Below are positions 46,304 through 58,379 of a stretch of DNA of 64,000 bases, piece after piece (position 1 is the first letter of the stretch; each line of letters begins with the position of its first letter). Under the pieces are notes generated by a model. It saw only the letters and a list, made by a program, of their open reading frames with translations. It was not told where the DNA came from and searched no databases. The stretch is from the NCBI GenBank assembly GCA_002917075.1, contig NTMA01000122.1:62001-126000 (forward strand), read 5' to 3'. Source of the DNA: Hawksworthiomyces lignivorus (taxonomy: Eukaryota > Ascomycota > Sordariomycetes > Ophiostomatales > Ophiostomataceae). The position numbers and the translations under genes were made by a program.

Positions 46304-46478
46304 GAGCATTGTGCAGGGGAGGTGGCATGGTCGGCTTCGCAAAATCAAAAAGGGGACACAGGAGCAAGAGGGATTGTTACGATTGTTTCGTTAAAACAAA
46401 AAGGTTCCTGGGCTTGCATTCAACTCGTCATTATATATATTGTACATTGGTTCTCGCTATACCATTTTCATAAACTCC

Positions 46479-46510
<32 letters not shown>

Positions 46511-46565
46511 CAAATTGTTTTACACCATGGAGCCTTGGGACTCCTCTGCCTCAAACTTGCTCTGT
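46304..46565. other. convergent 3' region with a 30-nt poly-T tract
   Basis: Between the TCD and CWC25 stop codons. A pure T run spans 46481-46510; read from the minus strand it is poly-A, so an A-rich 3' end element for CWC25 is possible. Confidence 0.7.
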
Positions 46566-48290
46566 CTAGTCTTCATCCCGCTGCAGTCCCTGGCGGCCGC
46601 GGCCCAGCCGCTCCGCCAGGCCCATGTCGCCGATCTTCTGCCGCAGGTTCGTCGCAAAGGCGGTCTGGCCGCCGCTGCCGCCCGTCAGCTCGGCGTCGCG
46701 CTCGCGTGCGCGGTCGTCGGCCTCGCGCGCCGCCGCCTCCTTTGCCTCGCGGTCCGCCAGCCGCTGCTCGCGCTCCTGGTCCAGGTCTGACGCGTTGGCC
46801 TGCATGGCCGCCAGCTTGCGGGACCGCGCCTCGTCGTCATTGTTGTTTCCTCTACTATTGTTGTTGTAGACGCTTCTTCCATTGCTATTGCCGCGGAAGT
46901 TGTTGTTGTCGTCGCCTCTCCGCCGGCCGTTTCCGTTTCTGAAATCTGGCCGGCCGCCGCGGCTGTCCGCCTCAAAGCGAGACGACCGCGCGTCCCCGTT
47001 TCCGTTTCGCCGGTCGTCTCTGCGGAAACTACCGTTTCTTCCGCTCTCTCGCCCGTCTCTGTCGTCTCGGTCGTCTCGCATGCTCCGCTCCTCGCGGCGT
47101 CTCGGCGGTGAGCGGGAACGAGACGGCGGAGACCGCGAGGATGCGCCGTCCCGGTAGCTGTTCTTTGGAGGGCGGTCTTGGTCCTCTTCGGCGTCATCCG
47201 ACACGTCGTAGTCGCGCCGGCTGTCCCGCCTCCTGTCGCCGTTTTCCCGAGTGTCTCGGCTGTCCCTGTCTTCGCGGCGCCGATGGCCCTCGCGCGGTGC
47301 AGAGTCCCGGCGGTCGCCGTCTGCTCGGTCTTCGTCGTCGAGCTCGTCGTCGAGCTCGTGGTCGTCGTAGCGCCGTGACGGGCGGCGATCGGGAGACTCC
47401 CGGCGGCTCGTCCTACGTTCATGGTCACGTGAGTCGTCATCCTGCCACCGCTGCCGCTGCCGGCTTGTCGACCGCTCGCGTGAATCCTCGTCGCTCCGAC
47501 GCCGCCTCTTGCTCCGGTGTTCGTCATCGTCGTCTTCGCGGCGTTTGTGGCGGCGATCCTGGTCGCGCTCGCGCGAGTCGTCGCGGTGCCGATGGCTTCG
47601 GTGGTGATGGTGGTGGTGGTGGCGAGAGCGTCTATCGTCTTCATCGTCTCGGTGGCCCCGCCGCGAGGAGGACGACTTCTTGCGGTCGTCTGACCGACCG
47701 CCGCTCTTTTTGTCCTCGGCCAGCCCCATCGACGCCAGCAGCTGCCGCCGCCGGATGGGGTCGTTCATCATGGCCTCGTACGACTGCTGCTCCTGGCGCT
47801 TGATGGCCAGCAGCGGGTCGTCGCGGATCTTGGCGGCCATGTCGCGCGCGGCGCCCGGCCCTATTGGTGCGCCTGCCGATGCCCCTCCTGCTGCTGCTGA
47901 TGCGGCGCCGCCGCCGAGGAGCGCGGGGGACGCAAAGCGGTCGTCGGTGGCGTTCTTGGCCAGCTTCTTGTGGTCGTCGCCGCGCAGCAGCGAGTCGATG
48001 CGCCGCTTGCCCAGCAGAAATGCCTCGGCCTCCTCGGTGACCATGCCGCCGTTCTCGGCTGAGGGCCCCTGGTACATCCAGTCGACGCGGTCGACGCGCT
48101 TGCGGCCGCCGGCCGCCTCCAGCTGCCGCGCAATCTCCTCCTCCTGCCGCTCCTTGCGCAGCTCCTCCATGCGCTCCGCCGTCTTCTTGCGCTCTGCCAG
48201 CGCCGCCTGCTCGCTCTCCCACACCCGCCGCTGGTTCTTGAGCGTGACCACATGCCAGCTCTTCTTGGTGTTGAGATCGCCGCTGCCCAT
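46566..48290 (-). CDS. CWC25: pre-mRNA-splicing factor CWC25
   Basis: Single-exon gene of 574 residues. The N-terminal Cir_N/CWC25 domain is clear: MGSGDLNTKKSWHVVTLKNQ, then a charged coiled coil (ERMEELRKERQEEEIARQLE) and VDWMYQGPSAENG. A second conserved block follows (EEAEAFLLGKRRIDSLL; PLLAIKRQEQQSYEAMMNDPI). The rest is a long RS/RD/RH-rich region with a His run, far larger than yeast Cwc25 (179 residues) and typical of filamentous fungi. Cwc25 joins the spliceosome after Prp2 action and is needed for the first step of splicing. It shares a 614-bp divergent promoter with CSN2. Confidence 0.94.
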   Translation of the reverse strand: MGSGDLNTKKSWHVVTLKNQRRVWESEQAALAERKKTAERMEELRKERQEEEIARQLEAAGGRKRVDRVDWMYQGPSAENGGMVTEEAEAFLLGKRRIDSLLRGDDHKKLAKNATDDRFASPALLGGGAASAAAGGASAGAPIGPGAARDMAAKIRDDPLLAIKRQEQQSYEAMMNDPIRRRQLLASMGLAEDKKSGGRSDDRKKSSSSRRGHRDDEDDRRSRHHHHHHHRSHRHRDDSRERDQDRRHKRREDDDDEHRSKRRRRSDEDSRERSTSRQRQRWQDDDSRDHERRTSRRESPDRRPSRRYDDHELDDELDDEDRADGDRRDSAPREGHRRREDRDSRDTRENGDRRRDSRRDYDVSDDAEEDQDRPPKNSYRDGASSRSPPSRSRSPPRRREERSMRDDRDDRDGRESGRNGSFRRDDRRNGNGDARSSRFEADSRGGRPDFRNGNGRRRGDDNNNFRGNSNGRSVYNNNSRGNNNDDEARSRKLAAMQANASDLDQEREQRLADREAKEAAAREADDRARERDAELTGGSGGQTAFATNLRQKIGDMGLAERLGRGRQGLQRDED

Positions 48291-48904
48291 GGTGACAGAG
48301 AGGGTTTGGCGAAGAATGGGGGGGGAAGGGAGAAAAGAAAAAGGGAAGGCTCTCGACGAGACAAATGTTGTGATAGAGATCGCTTCGATGTCGTCGAGGT
48401 AAAAACTTGTCGAAGAATGCAGTGCAAAAACCTAGCCTGAGCGCAACAGGCAGCGGCAGAGTTGAAAGTTAAAAGAGTTTACAGAGGTTGACGTGCGAGT
48501 GGCGAAATTAGAACAAGAAGACGTATTTTTTAGTAGTTGATAGAGACCCACAGCCACTAAAAGGCTTTTGAAGCAATATAATAAGGGGAGGCTGAACTCT
48601 GTAGTTGGTTGGTCCGTGCGGGTGCCTAAATGGCGGGGAGAGGAGACAACTGCGAATAGAATAGGCTGTGGGCTGTAGGCACGAGAGACGGCAGTGGAGC
48701 TTTATCTTGTCTTGTTCAGTTATCTCTATTCTGCTTCTGTCCTTTGGCTCTGTCGAAACAACCTCACAAGGACACTGGACTGCTCGGCTTTGATTGTCCT
48801 TCTCACACAAGACCAGTCTCTCTCTATCTCTACTCAGCTTGCCGTGGCGTGCTCTGTTCACAATTCCCATTCCCCTCCTTCTCTCCCCCTCCTCCTCACT
48901 CACA
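48291..48904. promoter_or_regulatory. divergent promoter between CWC25 and CSN2
   Basis: 614 bp between opposing start codons; T/C-rich just before CSN2 (TCTCTCTCTATCTCTACT). No long frame. Confidence 0.55.
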
Positions 48905-50580
48905 ATGTCGGACGATGACGACTTCATGCAGGCCTCGGATGAGGAGGAGTACGACTTCGAGTACGAGGACGACGAGGACGAGCCCGATGCCGGCGAGGTC
49001 ACCATCGAGAACAAGTACTACAACGCAAAACAGACCAAGCTGTCCGAGCCAGAAGAGGCAATATCTGAGTTCCTGGGCATCCCGGCGCTCGAGTCCGAGA
49101 AGGGTGAATGGGGCTTCAAGGGCCTGAAACAGGCCATAAAGCTGGAATTCAAGCTGGGAAAATACGAAGATGTGCGTGAGACTGTCCTGTTCTGCAGCAA
49201 GCATCTGCGTTTGCGTCTGCATTTACGTCTGCATTTGCATCTGCATCTGCGCTGGCATTGACCCCCCTCCCCTCACTCTTGCTGACGATTCTCTCTCTGA
49301 CCTGCTCCCAGGCCGTCGAGCACTACAAGGAGCTCCTGACCTACGTCAAGTCGGCGGTGACGCGCAACTATTCGGAGAAGTCGATCAACAACATGCTGGA
49401 CTTTTTCGAAAAGGGCTCGGCCGGCAACCAGCAGGCGGCGCAGTCCATGGAGGCGTTCTACGAGCTGACGCTGACGTGCTTCCAGAGCACCAACAACGAG
49501 CGGCTGTGGCTCAAGACCAACATCAAGCAGGCGAAGCTGCTGCTGGATCGGCAGCAGTACGGCGAGGTGCTCAAGAAGCTGCGCGAGGTGCACCGGGCGT
49601 GCCAGCGCGCGGACGGCACCGACGACCCGAGCAAGGGCACGTACCTGCTGGAGATGTACGCGCTGGAGATCCAGATGTACGCGGAGCGCAAGAACAACAA
49701 GCAGCTGAAGCGGCTGTACCAGCAGGCGCTGGCCGTGCGGTCGGCCGTGCCGCACCCCAAGATCATGGGCATCATCCGCGAGTGCGGCGGCAAGATGCAC
49801 ATGAGCGAGGAGAACTGGAAGGACGCCCAGAGCGACTTCTTCGAGTCGTTTCGCAACTACGACGAGGCCGGCTCGCTGCAGCGCATCCAGGTCCTCAAGT
49901 ACCTGCTGCTGACCACCATGCTGATGCGCTCCGACATCAACCCCTTTGACTCCCAGGAGACCAAGCCCTACCGCAGCGACCCCCGCATCGCCGCCATGAC
50001 CGAGCTGGTCGAGGCCTACCAGCACGACGACATCCGCCGCTACGAGGACGTCCTGCACCGCAGCCCGGACCTGCTGCGCGACGCCTTCATCGCCGAGAAC
50101 ATTGACGAGGTCACCCGCACCATGCGCACAAAGGCCGTCCTCAAGCTCATCGCGCCCTACACCCGCCTGCGCACCAGCTGGATCGCCGACCAGATCCGCA
50201 TCAGCGACGCCGAGGTCCAGGACATCCTCGGCTTCCTCATCGTCGACGGCCGCATCCGCGGCGCCATCGACCAGCAGCGCGGCGTCCTCGAGCTCGCCTC
50301 CGACGTCGACGCCGACCGCGTCACCGCCATCGCGGGTCTCACCGACGCCCTCGACGCCCTCGCCCGCGCCGTCTTCCAGAGCACCGCCCCGTCCCTGCGC
50401 TCCGCCGCCGGCGGGCCCGGCGACCTCGGCCTCGGTGCCGCAGGTGTCGGCGGGCCTGAGAGCCCCGCCGGTCCCGCCGGCGCCGGCAACTTCTTCTCCG
50501 GGCGTCCGCTCCGCACGCCCCGCGGCAGCGCCGGCCTCAAGGCTGCGTCGCTCGGCGGCCGGAGGAACAAGCACGGCTAG
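48905..50580 (+). CDS. CSN2: COP9 signalosome subunit 2 (CSN2)
   Basis: A 511-residue PCI subunit; exons 48905-49171 and 49312-50580 joined as LEFKLGKYEDAVEHYKELLT. The acidic N-terminus MSDDDDFMQASDEEEYDFEY is the family start. Then come VTIENKYYNAK, AFYELTLTCFQSTNNERLWL, TNIKQAKLLLDRQQYGEVLK, IQVLKYLLLTTMLMRSDINP and EIDEVTRTMRTKAVLKLIAP-like PCI sequence with the winged helix ADQIRISDAEVQDILGFLIV. CSN2 is the cullin-contacting scaffold subunit of the COP9 deneddylase. Beyond the PCI domain lies an added Gly/Ala/Pro-rich tail (about 70 residues) ending GRRNKHG. The 140-nt intron is longer than its neighbours and carries hexamer repeats. Confidence 0.96.
49201..49260. repeat. ten hexamer units (GCATCT-like) inside the CSN2 intron
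   Basis: Ten consecutive 6-bp units in register, mostly GCATCT, GCATTT, GCGTCT or GCGTTT, fill 60 nt of the intron between donor 49172 and acceptor 49311. Confidence 0.85.
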
Positions 50581-50785
50581 CTGCGGCATATCTGCGAGTG
50601 GAAGCGAGAGAAGCGAGCGAGGGAGGGAGGGAAGCAGTGGAAGAGGGGCGGAGGTGGCCGACGATGGAATCAACAAAAAAAAGATTGGGACCGCTGTGGG
50701 CTTCTTGGGGTTGCCGTTTGTTTGAAAGCATTTTTCCGTCTTGGGGCGACGCATTTGGCTGTGTTCCTTGTTTCCTTGCTCTTTT

Positions 50786-50802
50786 GGGGGGGGGGGGGGG
50801 GG
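50786..50802 (+). repeat. run of 17 G
   Basis: A G homopolymer about 200 bp after the CSN2 stop codon, able in principle to fold as a quadruplex. Confidence 0.9.
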
Positions 50803-51161
50803 AAGGAGTTCCCTAGCATTACACGGATTGGTTGACGACAGCCCAATTTCAATGACACTATGAATTTACCAAGAAATTACGATAACGGTCATCCAATGTG
50901 TGGTTCCACACATGATAGCATCGTAATCGACTACACAAACTACAAGGTGAGAGAGATATACGAGAGGCATGGGCCGTAGATTGTCGTATGCTGCTTCTCT
51001 GGAAAAAGGCGGCCGCCAAATCTGACACGACGAGGGCCGAGATAGGTCAGCAAGCATACGAGCGGTCGTCTTATCTGTTCTACATGTTCTACAAGAGAGA
51101 GTGCCGCACGAAGCCGATGTCGATCACCGAGGGGCGAATCTTGTGATGATGAGACTCATGA

Positions 51162-51446
51162 GCAGGATCCGGCCGAGCATCGACTTTCGCCGAGGCTGAG
51201 CTATTCTTCCACGAATCTGCTCGCCTTCCGCCTTCTTACGATCCACCAAGTCATCCGCCAGTTCAATCTATATTTGGTGCCGTACGTATCCGAGCCGCGG
51301 CAGGAAGTGAGAAGCTTGACCAGATGCTCCCGCTCTTTCACCGCGTGCGCGAGGGACGACACACCGCGAACTGGCTACTTTCTGGGCGGGTGAGCTTCCT
51401 CGGGCTACACCACACCATGCGCGGCATCGTAATCAAATTTGTTTAG
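51162..51446 (+). pseudogene. possible relic of a coding sequence (94 codons, no start)
   Basis: A frame open for 94 codons between stops, with no early ATG, in a block noticeably richer in G and C than its surroundings. The translation is not low-complexity (for example SIFGAVRIRAAAGSEKLDQM, then LFHRVREGRHTANWLLSGRV). No family is recognised. It may be a fragment of a lost gene, an exon I cannot place, or chance. Confidence 0.2.
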
Positions 51447-54400
51447 GCAGTAGAGAGCTAGATGGAGAAGGCCAGGCGGCATATGAGCCACCACATTGGA
51501 CGGCACCGCTTTTGTGGGGAGAGCTTGCTTACTTCATCTGGACCTGCGGACTCCGCGCCAGAGCAAATCGAGCAGCTCCATTGTTCGTCGCATATTGAAG
51601 CTCACTCTTCTCACGAGACACGTCCGCTCACGCGTCGGCGTTTGGGGGCACGACAGGGCGTCAGAACGCAGAACCAGCGGAAAAAAGCAAGAAACGGAGA
51701 TGAACAGATGTCAGGTGTTTTGCAGGGAAAGTGATAGATCGTGTGCATTGCCAGCTGCTTACGAGAGGACTAAGAAAGACGAGATGGTCCTGCGTTCCAG
51801 AAATAGGAATTGGGGTCTGGACAAAACCGAACGAGAGAATAATCATCAGGCCGCCACGTAGAGTGCTATTTTGCTGATTTGTAACGATGAGAGAAAGAAG
51901 AACAGCTCGCCAACAAAATTTGGAAACAGCCGGCAATAAACACAATCTCGATGCGATGTTGAATTTTTTCTCTTCCTTGGTCAGGGCTTGGTTATCCAGT
52001 TTTTTCTGTTCTTCTTTCTGTTCCATTCGGCTGTCCCCCAAAGGGCGTTACGTGTGCTGCCTCGCATCAGCGCGGGATGGTGAAGCAGCTAGAAACGTAA
52101 GGTACGTTCAAAAGTGACCAGTCGCCGGCCTTCCACTACAGAGACTTCCCCTGCTAGGGGGGGTTGGAAGGGGTGGAAGAGCAACGTGGAGCTGTCGTCC
52201 ACTGCCGGCCGCGTGCGTACTGCTTTGACAGACCAGGAGATAGCAGACTCAAGCAGTTTTCCCAATAAGCCCCAACGGCTTATGATGTGTCATATCTTTC
52301 TTTTTTTTTCGCGTGTGCACTTCCGGCGGATTCGGAAGAGAGCTGCGGCATTCAAATCTGTAGCAGCCCGGAGATGCAAGAAACTTGCTTCTCTCACCTC
52401 TGCCCAACATGAGCCTTCTCTCTCTCTACCTCTCCCTGTGGTGCAGACCGATAATAGCAGGGAACCGAAGTACGGAATACTTGCGGGTGGGCATGTTCAA
52501 TTGCAAAGATGCAGGGCTAGCGGATCAGCAAGATTCTTGTACGTATTCTCAATTGATGTTCTCCATAATAGCAACTCCATTCTTTTACCGAGACGAACTA
52601 GTCATCTCGCTGAAATAAAAAAAATAAAAAAAAATGGAATAAAAGAAAATAAAGTACGTTAGGTAAACCAAAATAAAGGCAAACTGAACAGTGTCCTTCA
52701 AGAAGTCCTCTGCCTCGAGCTGCTGCTAGTAGATTGTACTGTGCACACACGAGCTCGCTGTGCGTGAGGCTGAACCTCAGTGCGAGTCTTGACCGACATT
52801 TTGGGGGAGAGGTGGAAGGGGCAAAGAAAAAGAAGAAGGTACTGTGAAAGTACCGGGGCGTGTGCATACACAGAGGACGAATCTTTCTGTCGTCGCTGCA
52901 AAGAGCAAAGTCTCTTTCGATGTGATGGAACATGCCGCATGCCGCCATCGCTGCCGCCCAACAGACGAGAACGAGAGCCTTTTACCAATTCATGAGCTGA
53001 GGCTAGAGAGAGAGAGAACGCCACAATAGACGAAGAAAAAGAAAAACGCAGCAAAAAAATATCACAATTCACACGAATAGCATTTTGACACAATCCCATG
53101 TCACAATCGGTGGGCCATTTTCCTTTTGCATATCCTCCGGCAAGAGCAGCTGTACGTATTCCTACAGAGAGCATCTAAAGGCCAAGAAAGGCCAAGAGCA
53201 AAAGGGACACACAAAAAAAATCCACAGTCGATCAGGCAGGACCGTGGAGCCATCTTCAAGATGCTGATCCTTAACTGAAGTGGAAAAATTGAGGGGGGTG
53301 TGAACGGGGGGTTTGTGTCTGCGGCACACATATACAGAAAGAGGGTGTATTACGCAGCACAGCATAATGTTTCGCTCCATTTTAATTCATCATTCTATTT
53401 GAAGTAATTTAATTAACATATGGTGGTCTGTTGGCGTTCTCTTAGTCTTGTCCTTCTTCCCGGCGATGATCTTGCGTCTTTCGTTGCCCTTTGCCGTCTC
53501 CCCAAAAAAGAGGACGCGAACCCGATGTCCACAAGCAGAGTCGATCTTTGCCCTTTCTCCTCTGCGAGCCTAGGAGCCTGGTATTCTATTAGGAAAGAAA
53601 TTATTGGTCCATGACCAGCTGCAAATCCTTTCAGCCTTCCTTCGACGGACAACAGTGGAGAAATGGCCACAGTTCAAGACATTGGACTAATTTTGTATTG
53701 TTCTACGGAGTACGCATGTACTTCGTATCACGTATGTGCGCTCGTAGGTCTCATTGTTTCCTTGCCATGTGTACACGTACATGTACGTACATCGTCTCCA
53801 ATTTTGACGGACCCTGATCCTTGCTTCCTCAGAGCACAGTAGGATTGGCCCGAGTCGACGAACCCACGCTTGTTTGCTCCCCTTCTGTTTCCTCCAAGAT
53901 GCTGGCCTATTACATTCACGTTGGGGTAATTTCTTTTCTCTGTTGGACTTGGCTGTTGGGGTTTGCTTTCGTGTGGCGGTACTAATACAGCCCTGTTTTC
54001 GTGCCCCGTCTCATAAGTCCACAGCAGTCATGCAACGAACGCATATGTACGTAACTTTTCAGACAAAATTTCATGATCTCTCATCCCGACAGCCGACCTA
54101 TGAGCATATTTTTAATATCTTCGCCGACCATCGCACGCCCAGTGATCATCCTCAGTTTTATTTCGCTTCTGTGCTGTTCGAAGCGAGGGCTTGGTGGCCC
54201 TGGTCACCATACTGACGACCAGTTATAATGCAAGAAAAAGAAAGATTTTTTGATAACAAATAGGTAAAGCTTCCACCACGTCAGAGAACCGGATGTTCTC
54301 TGGCTGCCATTGAGGCACATTACGTCGTATTGTGGAGAAGAGGCAGGAACCCTTTTGATTAAAAAAAAAATAAAGGTACAAGGGAAAACAAAATCGAGAT

Positions 54401-57400
54401 GCCTTAAAGACCGTGTCTCTGCGTCATCTTTCCAGCTTGATTTGATTTCTATAGCATAGCTCCTGCTGCGGTAAGTAAACAATATAACGGAAAACGCAGG
54501 GAGGCAGAGCGGGAACAGACGTCGTCTAGCAGTATCTGTATGGCAACTTTACGGCAACAATGCGGCAAGACTACGGCGGCTCCGCGGCTTGAGAGGCAAA
54601 AAACAAGACGCTTCTCGTATAGCTTTTGTCAAGTTCTAGAACAGACGACATGAAAGACCAAAAAAAATCTGCGCTAACGCATACCCAGACAACAGCAAGC
54701 CACCAACAGACTGCCAGCCTTCCCTGTAGTATCCCAAGCCAGGGTTGGCCAATCCCGTAGGATTAGGATACCTGTGCTCGCGTCCTGGTACTTTTGTAGA
54801 TAGAGGGTGATGCGTCCAGAATAGCGTGCGAGATTTTGGGATTCTCACGAGCGGCTGGGATGAATCACATCGAGCCACTTTTTGAAAGCTGGAATACTTG
54901 TACCTGGGTTTGAGTTTTTTTTTCGCCTCTGCTCATCTCCCTTTGTGCGGTACCGATCGCCTTGTGGCCCTCACTCTCAAGAGGTCGTGATTCCGACACC
55001 CTTGCGGGAAAGCAGGGTGGATCGACGCCGGACCCAATCTTTGGGCGTCGACGGCGTGGGACAGGGCGAAACAAAGGTGGGGAGAGCGTCAAAGTTGCCG
55101 CATTGCCAATCCGAATCTGGAGAAGATGGGAAGGCAAATAAAGACCCGTAGGGTGGATTGGGTGCAATTTAAGGTGAAGCTTTGTCCCTCCGCTAGCTTG
55201 TGGCTCTACCCGTGCGTTGACCGTCCGCCTGGAAAGGGAATTCTTTGCCGACCATGGAGAAAAGGAATTGGCTTTTTCTCGTCCTGTCGTTCTTTTCTCC
55301 TAGCCTAGATTCTTTGTCTTGCACTCTCTACTTTCGTATGTGATATTCTCTTCAGCAGACGGGTCGGCTGTCGTGCGGAAACGAAGCGGAAAGATGGAGA
55401 AACATTAACCAAACGGTGAAGAAAAAAGAAACCCCCAAACTTTCTTTTTTTTTGTGAGGCTTTTTGTTGAATTTATTTTTAGTTTTATTTGGTAAGAAGA
55501 ATAAAGTGCAAGGTACGGAGTACTTTGTCCGAGGATCTGGCACTCATTCTTCAAGAACCCACCCTAGTCTGCCGCTCACGGACAGCAGAGTTGCCTGGGA
55601 TCGGCCTGGAGGGAAATGCAAGAAGAGAGGGGCCGGTGAGGTAAAAGGTCAGTCACCGTGTCTTACCGTAGCCTGCAGATTGTGCAGAAAAGCATGGGGT
55701 CTAGGGCAATGAGCAAGACAAAAACGACTTAGTTCCGTTTTACCCTTGACAGCCGGTCTGGTTTCTCTCCCAGCGTGGCTTAATTGACCTGTGTATTATA
55801 CAGCACAGATGTACAAGTGGTACGAGTACGTGTACCATGTATTATCACAACAGTCCTTTCCTGCGCGAATGTCGTACAAGGCAAGACAGAGCAGCCAGGA
55901 CATGAAAATCAACGAGATGTCTCGGCCTCGTCGCCCTTTGTAACCGCTCACACCTTCATCACATATGTCTTGTTCAAAGACAGCTTCCAAGTGAATCAGC
56001 TAGCAATTGGATCATGCTGAGAAACAACTAGAAAACAACAGTGACATTTTCTTTAAAAAAAATGTGCATGCTCCGTTGCAATCTACACTTGCATCACACC
56101 CTGCTGTGTCAGTTTGTGCGAGAGGATTTGCGATAGAGGGGGAAAAGATCAACGGGTTGGCAGCACAAAAAGACAAAACAAGATACAACAAAACAGCGCG
56201 CGCTGCGTTCTTGGCGCTGTGAACCATGGATCGGCTCGGTCGAATGAGACAAGAAGAATTGGACTGAGAAAGGCAAAAAGGACAAACAAAATCTCCGGTT
56301 CTGCAGGCAATACGACATGTCCCTGTGAGGCACCCATACACAACACTCCTTCCCCCTCTCCTCTGGCTTTTTTCGTTTGCAGGACGCAGCGCGCGATGTG
56401 CGTGCTCGAAGGTACGCAGGATTTTCTGCAGGCGGGCTCGAGGCAATCTGTAAGGTCGACCATTGCCTATTTCATCAAGCGTACGCCTGTTTTGGTGCGA
56501 ATTTCTCTCCATTTTACGCATGCAGGTTAGCCCAAAGCAGGTCCGCTTCGTATCTCGCGACACCCAGAGAGCTCTCGAAAAATAAAATAACAAAAAACAC
56601 AAAGTCTACTTACATGGGAATCAATTAATCCCACGCTGTCAGGAGAAGCTAGACTCGAAGCAGCAAGTGGCCTAGGAGAAAAGAGGGCGAAAAATGGAGT
56701 AGATTCGGTAGCGCCAGTCGTAGTCTGTTGTGTGCGAATATGTAGGTGCTGCTGCGGTTGCAAAATCTCTATGCACTTCCATTTTCGTTCTGTATTATTC
56801 GGTAGTTCGTAGCTCATGGTACGTAGTTCATCTACAAAGTACAGAGTACAACGGCTTGTGATCGTCCCTTTCTGATCGTCCTCCATGAGCTGGGGCGACT
56901 TTGTAGCTCAAAAAGAGGCTCGGGAATCACGGCGATGGACGAGAATGGCCCAGCTCGAGACGATCGGGGTCTGCTCCTGCATGGCGTTTTTTCCCCTTCC
57001 GTGAATTGCCATAGACCCAGAGAGAGCATTCCATTCTTACCTGGTAAGCTGCAAGCCTGACAAACAAGAAGTCGGTTCCAGGTGTCATTTGACCATCTCG
57101 CTTTTCTTCGTCCCCCCCATATCGCATCCCAAGCTCAACGCTGAGATAATACGAATAAGGACCCAAATCTCGCTGGCTCCCCCCCCCCCGTTCCTCTCCC
57201 GGGCCGTCGACCTGACCATCCCGCTCTCTCTCTCCACTGGACCTATCTTCTGCTGTTATTATCTTGATCGGTTCTAGTCTCTCTCTTTCCCCTCTCCGTG
57301 TTCTGTTCATCCCCGGTCACTCCACCACTAGCTAGCACTGGTGCCAGCATCGCAATAACTGCTTTCCAGTAGGTTACGACGGCCACTGCTGAATTCACGA

Positions 57401-57943
57401 CTTCGACACAGTATTTCTTTCCTCCGCCGCCAAGGAGCAAACCATCCAATTTCTCCAATCTTGGCCCCTGCTCCTTCACAGACCTCTCTATCCTTCTTCT
57501 GGCTGCCGTGCATTTTTATTCCTCTCATTTTCTTTCCCTCCTCTTCCTCTTATTTACACTTCGTCTCTGGGCCTCTGCACTGTCAAACTTGACCTCGTTG
57601 GGTTTGGCGTGCACGATTCTTCGTCTGGACCAGTCCTTTCTCCAGAAAATTGGCGTTCCTCCATCACAAGTGCTAGTGTCGTAAGGTGCCGCCTGACCAT
57701 AGCCATTGGCGAGAGGAAAGCAGATCAAGCGAGGGACAGACAGCAGGGGAAGCAGGAGAAGATAAAGCTGTGCGGCGTTTGTGGACCGACTTTGGGTCTG
57801 ATAGCCTGATGGTGCATTGTGGCTGGCTTGCTTGGCCGAAAAGAGGCCAGGAGGAACAAGGACAAGAGCCAAAAGGAGCAAACAAGTGAAGCAAGGAGTA
57901 AGAGGCCGTGATACCAAATCGAGCTAAGAGACAAGAAGAAGAC

Positions 57944-57974
<31 letters not shown>

Positions 57975-58020
57975 GCCAAGGCGACTGCTCTCCTACAAGA
58001 CTTTTCTTTTTTTTTTTTTT

Positions 58021-58060
58021 CTCTGGGTCCTTTTGGCTCCATCTGGGTCCATCTGGGTCC
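58021..58060. repeat. 10-bp tandem repeat, four units
   Basis: Units CTCTGGGTCC, TTTTGGCTCC, ATCTGGGTCC and ATCTGGGTCC in exact 10-bp register, about 580 bp before the otubain start. Confidence 0.85.
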
Positions 58061-58379
58061 ACCCGCAAACTGAATTCCCATTTTCATACCAGCTAGTCCA
58101 CAAAAACCTTCCACGCATAGAGAAGAAAGAGACGAGAAAGGCCGCCAAGAGACGGACGAGGAAAACCAAGGCTCGGCCATCGCCTTCTACTCCACACATC
58201 CTCGACTCTTCATCTGCAAGCCTGTACTCTACCACTTGTATACATTTGGCCTTTCCCTTTAAATGATCTTGATCATACCTCACTTGTTCTCGCCCTTTTC
58301 CTCTTACAGCCCACCTCCGCCTTTCTTGGTTCAAGCAAGCAATAAACTCTCTTTCTACGGCCTCCTCGTCTCTGTGCCC

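Noticed and set aside
46685..47644. 319-codon Thr/Ala-rich minus-strand frame
   Set aside because: Frame-shifted shadow of the RS-type repeats of CWC25.
49273..50754. 493-codon minus-strand frame, Val/Gly/Ala-rich
   Set aside because: Antisense to CSN2, produced by strong GC bias at third positions.
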